NCBI GenBank assembly: GCA_025642075.2 | Contig: JAODUO010000486.1 | Location: 364,263-428,262, forward strand | DNA from: Ridgeia piscesae | Lineage: Eukaryota > Annelida > Polychaeta > Sabellida > Siboglinidae | Length of the DNA stretch: 64,000 nucleotides | Direction of reading: 5' to 3' | In this document: positions 48,359 through 64,000 of the stretch, in pieces | Layout: each line of letters opens with the position of its first letter | How positions within the stretch are numbered: position 1 is the stretch's first letter | The notes under the pieces: generated by a model | Databases searched by the model: none | Seen by the model: only the letters and a program-made list of their open reading frames with translations | What the model was told of the DNA's origin: nothing | Position numbers and translations under genes: made by a program

Positions 48359-48779
48359 CGCCTAAAGAACATATTGCTTCGTATTTGTGTCAATGTGTCA
48401 GTGTGTATAATTTGCTATTTCACACAACACTATAATCATTAAACCATCATGTCTAACGGCACCGAAAGTTATGACGTATCAACAAATGCATATTCCCGCT
48501 AACGTCAACTAGACGGGCAGGTCGATGTTTGCGTCTCGCTGAGAGCAATTAAAACTCCGTAAATAACTAGTGTGGTTGATGGTCGGTAGCGTTGCGAACA
48601 ATGAGATTCCATTCCGTGTCACTGCAGCCCGCTGGGCTGAAAGCAACAGACCCAGTATGTCGGGATGAAGACTGTATTATTTGCCTGTGACGACGGTGTG
48701 GTCGGTTCACCTGTGCGCGTATAAGTGGTCAAGGGCCGTTGCGTGTTGACCACTTAGACGTGTGAGGTCCATAAATTAA

Positions 48780-48902
48780 GCTGACGCAGCTCGATCAATT
48801 CGCACCTCGCTATGTAACCTGCACTAGCCACATACAGTCGAGTCGCGGTGAACAGACGACAATATCGGAGGCGTTACACATAGCTGAGACATAGCATCAC
48901 AG
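48780..48902 (+). other. Possible non-coding first exon of the metalloprotease gene
   Basis: A stretch of higher GC content without long simple repeats ends in ATCACAG|GTAAGTGC, a strong donor at 48902. An ATAAATTA element lies about 10 bp upstream of the proposed start. It could splice to the acceptor CCGTTGTCAG at 52493, five bases before the ATG. This is inference from splice-site strength only. Confidence 0.35.
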
Positions 48903-49195
48903 GTAAGTGCATAAAGGCTGTCTCTCGTGACAGTTCATGTTGTTCTGCAGTGGAACTAGGGATGTTTTGAAAGTATCAATGTGGTTGAAATTAAAGATAC
49001 TAGCGCTGCATTGGTCACAGCGTAAAGACAGGTGGGAATCATGTTGTAATAAATCGGTATATTAATAGACTCTTCTACATCTAAAGTTGCAGGGCAAGGA
49101 GGACTAGCAGACAGAGGTTGTGATAAGCTGTATGTTGACTATAATCTGTAATAACGTATGTTACAACGTCATGACTGGAGGGGGTTAGTTAGAAC

Positions 49196-49300
49196 GGAAC
49201 ACAGAGGCGCAGTGTCGGAGTAACGGGCACTCAATCGAGAGACCACTGCTGGTTCGAACTGTTGCTGCATCACGAGCCTTGGCCACGTTCTTCGGTATAC
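49196..49300 (+). mobile_element. tRNA-derived SINE head
   Basis: GAGGCGCAGTGTCGGAG (A-box-like) and GCTGGTTCGAACTG (B-box) are about 40 nt apart, the tRNA promoter spacing. Flanks are unrelated to any gene. Same general type as the - strand copy at 11655. Confidence 0.5.
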
Positions 49301-50319
49301 TATTTATATGAATAGCTTTCGCGCATCATTTTCAACGTGGCCGAACGTTTTCCAGATAAGTGGCAATAGTGTTCAAACAGGTCTGAATGGAGTAAAGAGC
49401 GCACATATCAACATTGGTCGTTGTACATTTCCCCTTGTATGTTTCAAGAAGGACAGAACACACGACCCGGTTGTTTATTCCATCTGTAAACAGGAGTGTA
49501 TTTCCGGCACGTCGTTAGTTGCCTCAAAATGAATGATGTCTGGCGGCAATTGTTTCTTGAGTGGACGGATGGGTCGCCGTGTATGTAATTAGCATCTGGT
49601 CTATTTCTCATAGTCTCTTCGTAGTCATCAGCGTGTGACACTTGACCCAAGATGACGCGAGGAAGCGAGCCACCTACTGTCCTCAATGGTGCAAATAACA
49701 TAATTACTACTCAACCTGCAATGTTAATTATCGGCATAAGCATTGCCTTGGATATTGCATTACGCTGCGATACACTAACATCGCATGCATGTACGCATCC
49801 ACGGACTCCCAGGCGTACACACATGGTCCACACTCGTACGTATGCACGAACACATATTGCATTGTTGGCATCTTGTTACGAATACTAATGACTATACACC
49901 CGAGTTAAATTAACCAACATCGGCAGTTAAATGTGTCCATTGCCACGTATCTGCCATTTGCATTTGAGCAAATACAAACCGACTGGACAAACAGCGGCTT
50001 CGACGTAAAACATTGGCACAAAACAATCAGCATCTTCGATACACAAAGCTGTCGGTCTTACGTAAATGTCAGAGTACGACGTTTTGGATCTTGTGTTCGA
50101 AGCTGTTCATCATCGCCTGTAAAATCCCATTGCTCTCCGTCCTGTCCCCATGCGCCATGCGTGGGAACAGGAATTTTAATATACTATGCCCGCCAAGATT
50201 GCGCCACGCCGTTCACAGCGGTACAATGCAGTGCCAAACACCACGGGCCTTTCATTTCACCGAGCTTGAATACACAGTTTACACACACTTTGCGTGACTC
50301 GTTGACGAACAATTGTGAG
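49301..50319. other. Intergenic sequence or 5' intron, nothing identified
   Basis: No conserved coding frame, RNA or repeat was recognised. Short open frames here lack domain features and splice support. Confidence 0.5.
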
Positions 50320-50510
50320 TAAATATAGCGCTCTTTAGAATGGATCTCGGTATTGGCGTGTGAAGTAATCGTTGTAGAACCATCGGGCACTTTACTAAGA
50401 CATTATCTGCTGAGCCCAGTCGAAATTCGATGAATATGAGCAATGGTAGGGATTTTCTAAAGACGTCAATTCTCGCGCGTGCGCGCACACACACAATTCT
50501 CAACGCGCGC
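50320..50510 (+). repeat. Direct repeat copy 1 (partner 52613-52790)
   Basis: Starts TAAATATAGCGCTCTTTAG and ends ACAATTCTCAACG. About 90% identical to the later copy over about 180 bp. Confidence 0.85.
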
Positions 50511-50805
50511 GCACACATACACACACATACAAACCTACATACATACACAAAAACACACATACCATATAAACACACGCGCACGCGCGCACACGCGCAACGC
50601 GCACGCGCACACGCACACGCACACGCACACGCACACGCACACGCACACGCACACGCACACGCACACGCACACGCACACGCACACGCACACGCACACGCAC
50701 ACGCACACGCACACGCACACGCACACGCACACGCACACGCACACGCACACGCACACGCACACGCACACGCACACGCACACGCACACGCACACGCACACGC
50801 AATTA
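50511..50805. repeat. (ACGCAC)n hexanucleotide tract
   Basis: About 35 uninterrupted ACGCAC units preceded by mixed CA/CG repeats. The tract begins at the end of direct repeat copy 1, where copy 2 has only a short CA run. Confidence 0.95.
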
Positions 50806-52080
50806 TCAACGCGCACGCAATTTCATGACATCTAAGACAGCCAATTGAGCAGACCCATAGTCATCGAAGAACTTGATTAAAGATGGCTGGTACTAGTTGC
50901 TGAGCTTCTAGGTTTTCAACAGCGTTGTCGTGGTTTACTATTGTTAACATATTACAACAGTTAGATTAATTTGAGATCGCGCTCGCATACTGATTACTGT
51001 CTCCCAATATAATGTCTAGGCGACAATCTAAGGATGTGTGGACTCAGGAATACACGACTATTACATCGAAGCATGTAACGGCGTGGCACTTATACTACTA
51101 ATTACATGAACACATCACACATTACATTGACTGAGCATTAATAGTAAGCGAAGCGAACGAGGCCTTGGGTCTGTTTTCCTTTTATGACCTGGCAAACTTG
51201 TCCACGTGAGTAATACAGCGGTTCGTATTCGGCCAAACTCTGCACACACGGAGAGTGATCACTGTCAAGAAAAGCCACAAATGCAGAATCGCAGTATTTC
51301 TCAGGCATGAAATTGTAAATTAATTTATTTACATGAAAAATCGTTTTGATGAGCTATGGGAAACGTTCAGATACACGAAAGTTAATTTCACATTCACAGC
51401 CACAAGTTCTATCTTGCGAGGGGGACTACTAACAGCATTTGACATTGTGTGACCTCATGGCCGGACTATATCAACATTGACTTCCGCTTCAATGGTCAAT
51501 CACGCAATAATGACCACTATTTGCGATGTCAAGGTGTATCGGCTTTTGTGACGCATTATACAATACTTATCATTGAAATAGAGTGGTCAGTGAGCAATGT
51601 ATCGTTCTAACGATTTTGTTTAGTATACATTGTGCACAGGGAATTCTGCATAAACCACGAAATGGCCCAGTCGATTATAAATCTTATCTCGAACTAGACA
51701 CTGCTCCGCTTAAACTGCACGTTAACTATCGCTATGCTTCAAAGGTGGATTTGGATAAGACACTTCTTTTAATCTACACTATATTAGTCCGAACATACTG
51801 CAGAGTAGGATTATGCACGCTTATGGAGGAGCAGAAGAAGTTGGCCTCAGCGGAAAACTGAACCCTCCCCTGCCATTTCATGCGTATTGAACAAATATTA
51901 AATTTCACCTTTGTCACCACATCATATGGAGCGCGGTGGGACAGCGACCGAAACATCGTTCTCTCAAACGAGCCAAAGTCGGTACGAATCATGTGCTGCC
52001 GTGTCGAATTTTGGCTCATTCAGTCTACATTGTTCCAGCTCCCTCAACTGTACGAATCAGTACAAGGCTACAGACAGCGT
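50806..52080. other. Non-repetitive sequence upstream of the metalloprotease start
   Basis: No exon or repeat was recognised. If the leader exon at 48902 is real, this is its intron. Confidence 0.45.
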
Positions 52081-52114
52081 TGGATATGTCTTTACGACGA
52101 GTGTGCTTGCATTA

Positions 52115-52290
52115 ATTCCAGAAGAGAAGCCGAGATAGTGTCCAATTGAGTAATTGTGCCAGGGTTTAAAGTGTAAACTAAGTGGTTTGAACAGTCATTC
52201 CCAGAGGAGCCGAGATGGTATCTGATTGAACATGTCTGCCGGGAAGTGAAGTGCAAAGCACTTTGAGGAGTCCTGAAGATTGGATACTTA
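52115..52290 (+). repeat. Two diverged tandem units of a short interspersed repeat
   Basis: GCCGAGATRGTNTCYRATTGA begins two units about 80 bp apart. A third relative with ATTGAACAGGTCT...GTAAAG lies near 57840-57930 in an intron. The origin is unknown. Confidence 0.5.
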
Positions 52291-52497
52291 CCTTTACTTT
52301 TTATACTTATTAAGTATGCTATGTAAGAACACACCTTTATCTTACGTCATGATGATATATGTAGGCCATTTTATTTCATCGTGTCACGAAATGACAATTA
52401 ACTTTGTGACTGGGATTATTTATGTTGACATGGTCATCAAGAAGTGCTGGACAATTACTTATGACTAACCACACAAACATTCTCCGTTGTCAGAACA

Positions 52498-60970
<8,473 letters not shown>

Positions 60971-63900
60971 GTGAGTACCTCGGGTCACAAACAGTTCCTG
61001 TCTCGAGTCAGTGAGTACCTCGGGTCACCAACAGTTCCTGTCTCGAGTCAGTGAGTACCTCGGGTCACAACAGTTCCTGTCTCGAGTCAGTGAGTAATTC
61101 CCGTCACCAATATTCCCAGTTCCCAGTCAGAGTACCCAAGTCACCAACAGTTCCTGTCTCGAGTCAGTGAGTACCTCGGGTCACCAACAGTTCCTGTCTC
61201 GAGTCAGTGAGTACCTCGGGTCACAAACAGTTCCCGTCTCGAGTCAGTGAGTACCTCGGGTCACAAACAGTTCCGTCTCGAGTCAGTGAGTACCTCGGGT
61301 CACCAACAGTTCCTGTCTCGAGTCAGTGAGTACCTCGGGTCACCAACAGTTCCTGTCTCGAGTCAGTGAGTACCTCGGGTCACCAACAGTTCCTGTCTCG
61401 AGTCAGTGAGTACCTCGGGTCACCAACAGTTCCTGTCTCGAGTCAGTGAGTACCTCGGGTCACCAACAGTTCCCGTCTCGAGTCAGAGTACCTCGGGTCA
61501 CAAACAGTTCTGTCTCTGAGTCAGTGAGCACTTCCATCACCAGCCAGGTGTCCCTGTCTCGAGCTCGGTGAGTACCTCGGGTCACCAACAGTTCCCGTCT
61601 CGAGTCAGTGAGTACCTCGGGTCACCAACAGTTCCCGTCTCGAGTCAGTGAGTACCTCGGGTCACCAACAGTTCCCGTCTCGAGTCAGTGAGTACCTCGG
61701 GTCACCAACAGTTCCCGTCTCGAGTCAGTGAGTACCTCGGGTCACCAACAGTTCCTGTCTCGAGTCGGTGAGTACCTCGGGTCACCAACAGTTCCCGTCT
61801 CGAGTCGGTGAGTACCTCGGGTCACCAACAGTTCCTGTTCGAGTCGGGGAGTACCTGGTCACCAAAGCCCCGTATCGAGTCGGAGTCTCGTCACCAACAG
61901 TCCTGTCCGAGTCGGGGAACTCGTACCAACAGTTCCCGTCTCGAAACCCGGGGAGACTCCCGGACCAAAATCTTCGTTCCCACGGTAATACCCTTTCCCG
62001 GTCGTCACCAGTTCCCGTCCGAGTTTACCTCGGGCCACCAACAGTTCCGTTCCCAGTCGGTGAGTACCCCGGTCACCACCAGTTTCTCCGTCCTGGTCGG
62101 GAGTACTGGGTCACCCAACAGTTCCCGTCTCGAGTCAGTGAGCTGGGTCACCACCGTCTCGAGTCGGTGAGCCCCCGGGGCACCAACAGTTCCGTCCACG
62201 GGGGACCTCGGGTCACCAACAGTTCCTCTCGAGTCATGAGTACTCGGGGCACCACAGTTCCCTCGGCGGTACCCGTCACCAATACTGTCTCGAGCCGGTG
62301 AGCCTCGTTCCTGTCTCGAGTCGAGTCCTCGGGGCACAATCGTCCTGCCTCGAGTCGGTGAGTACCCGGGTCACCCAAAAGTTCCGTATCGAGTCGGGAG
62401 TACCTCGGGTCACCACATCCTGCTGAGTCAGTGAGTCCCGGGTCACCACATTCGTTCGATCAGTGAGTTCGGTCCAACGTTCCCGTCTGGAGTCATGAGT
62501 CCTCGGGTCACAAAAGTTCCGTTCGAGCTGCAGTACCCGGGTCACCCAAATTTCCCGTCTCGAGTCAGAGTATTCCCGGGGCACCAAAATCCTGTCTCGA
62601 GAGTGAGTACTCGGGGCCCAACATTTCCCGTCTCGAGTCGGGAACCCCGGTCACCAACAGTTCCTGCTCGAGTCCGTGAGTACTCGGTCACCAAATCCTG
62701 TCTCGACGGGGATCGTCACCCCAAGCTTTCCCCTCTCGAGTCGGAGTACCCGTCACCAACAGTTCCCTGTCCGAGTCGGGGAGTACCTCGTCCCAAAAGT
62801 TCCCGTCCGAGCGCAGTATCGGGTCACCCCAAATTCTGTCGAGTCAGTGAGGTATCGGGTCACCAACAGTTCCGTCTCGGAGTCAGCCCCGGGCACCAAC
62901 CCGTTCGAGTCAGGAGTAAACCCGGGCACCAACAGTCCTGTCTGAGTCAGTGAGGACCTCGGGTCACCCAAAAGTTCGTCCGGCCAAATCGTATCGGTTA
63001 ACTCACAGTTCCTGTCTGATCAGCCCAAAAACTGGGCCACATTCCCGTTCGAGTCGGGGAATCGTCACAACAGTTCTGTCGAGTCGTGAGTACCTCGTCA
63101 CCAACAGTTCCTGCTGGGGTCTGGGGTACTGGGTCACCAACAGTTCTCCGAGTCGTAGTACTGTCACCAAAAGTCTGAGTCAGTGATACTGTCACCAACA
63201 GTTCCTGCTCGAGTCGGTGAGTAATCGTCACCCAAAAGTTCTGTCCGAGTCAGAGACCTTCGGTCACCAACAGTTCCCTGCATCGAGTCGATAATCTGTC
63301 ACCAACAGTTCCCGTCTCGAGTCAGTGAGTACTGGTCACCAAAGTTCCGTCTGGGGTCGGAGTATCGTCACCAACATCCTGTCCAGTCAGTGAGTACTCG
63401 GGTCACCACAGTCCTGTCCGAGCAAGGATTCGGGTCACCAACAGTCCCGTCCGAGTCGGTGAGTGCCTTCCGGGTCACCAACAGTTCTGTTCGAGTCGGC
63501 GATTCGTCACCAACAGTTCCCCTCGGTCAGGTCTCGTCACCCAAAAGTCGCCGAGTCAGTACCCCGGGCACAACTTCTGCTCGAGTCGGAGTACTTTGGG
63601 GCACCATCCTGTCTCGAGTCGGGGAGACTCGGGTCACCAAAAGTTCGGGCGGGAGACTCGGGTCACCAAAGTTCCGTTCGAGTCGGCACTGGGTTCCCAA
63701 CACGCCCGGTATCTGGGGCACCAAGCCTGGCGAGCCCGGGAAATTCCCTCAAACTGCCTTCCCAAACCCCTGGCATCTCCCAACAGTTCCCCGGGCTGGG
63801 ACCCGCCGTCTCGAGTCGGGAATCGGGGCACCAAAAGTTCCTGTTCGAGTCGTGAGTACCTCGGGTCCCAACACCCGTCTCGAGTCGGAGACCCCGGGCA

Positions 63901-64000
63901 CCAACAGTTCCTGCTCGAGCGGAGCCTTTGTCCCACCCGCCCGAGTCGGGTACTGGGGCACCAAAAGCCCTTCTGAGTCGTAGAGTCACCCAAAAGCCCC
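60971..64000 (+). repeat. 40-bp minisatellite made of copies of the exon 8 donor junction
   Basis: About 75 units of a 40-bp sequence containing GTCTCGAGTCAGTGAGTACC. The first unit is the real exon end, TATCGAGTCG|GTGAGTACCTCGG at 60970. Almost every clean unit recreates a GTGAGT donor preceded by GAGTC(A/G). The array reaches the window end. Beyond about 61850 the units become ragged with many deletions. Confidence 0.92.

Noticed and set aside
51583..51861. 92-codon frame upstream of the metalloprotease
   Set aside because: No domain, no convincing promoter, and it lies in the region that would be a 5' intron.
60971..64000. CRISPR or satellite gene array
   Set aside because: It is a plain tandem repeat of a splice-donor junction, with no alternating spacer structure.

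Overview
The window is eukaryotic nuclear DNA. Genes are split into short exons by GT-AG introns, there are TATA boxes and an AATAAA signal, several kinds of LINE and MITE are present, and simple-sequence tracts are very abundant. Protein content (IBTK, NT5DC1, a secreted reprolysin-like metalloprotease) and the repeat load fit an animal, most likely a marine lophotrochozoan such as a mollusc. The species assignment is inference.

Layout. (1) 1-16.4 kb, + strand: the 3' two thirds of an IBTK orthologue (16 recognisable exons, 661-14941), with the end of BTB1, all of BTB2 and the conserved C-terminus. Its introns hold LINE 3' fragments. (2) 18.3-24.7 kb, - strand, convergent with IBTK: a six-exon gene I built from the sequence. 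It encodes about 289 aa, all exon phases agree, and I do not recognise the family. Its introns carry two TTAA-flanked MITEs and a LINE tail. (3) 25.6-33 kb: a mobile-element block with a MITE, a nearly complete but decayed CR1-like LINE (PHD-like finger and SGNH esterase in ORF1, endonuclease and reverse transcriptase in ORF2), an RTE-like fragment and a TA-flanked MITE. (4) 33.2-47.2 kb, + strand: an NT5DC1-like gene of 12 coding exons. Its promoter and first exon are tandemly duplicated about 2.08 kb apart. (5) 48.7-64 kb, + strand: a signal-peptide metalloprotease with a complete metzincin active site. It continues past the window.

The most striking pattern is that several minisatellites consist of copies of the adjacent exon edge. 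IBTK exon 5 is preceded by 26 tandem copies of its own acceptor-plus-5' coding segment. IBTK exons 7 and 11 have similar neighbouring arrays. The IBTK stop codon lies in the first unit of a 3'UTR array. The metalloprotease exon ending at 60970 is followed by about 3 kb of copies of its own donor junction. In IBTK exon 5 most units keep a usable acceptor, and the 75-bp units stay in one open frame, so alternative acceptor choice could add 25-residue steps to the protein.

The last 2 kb of the window looks like a poorly resolved consensus over a tandem repeat, and single-base calls there should not be trusted.
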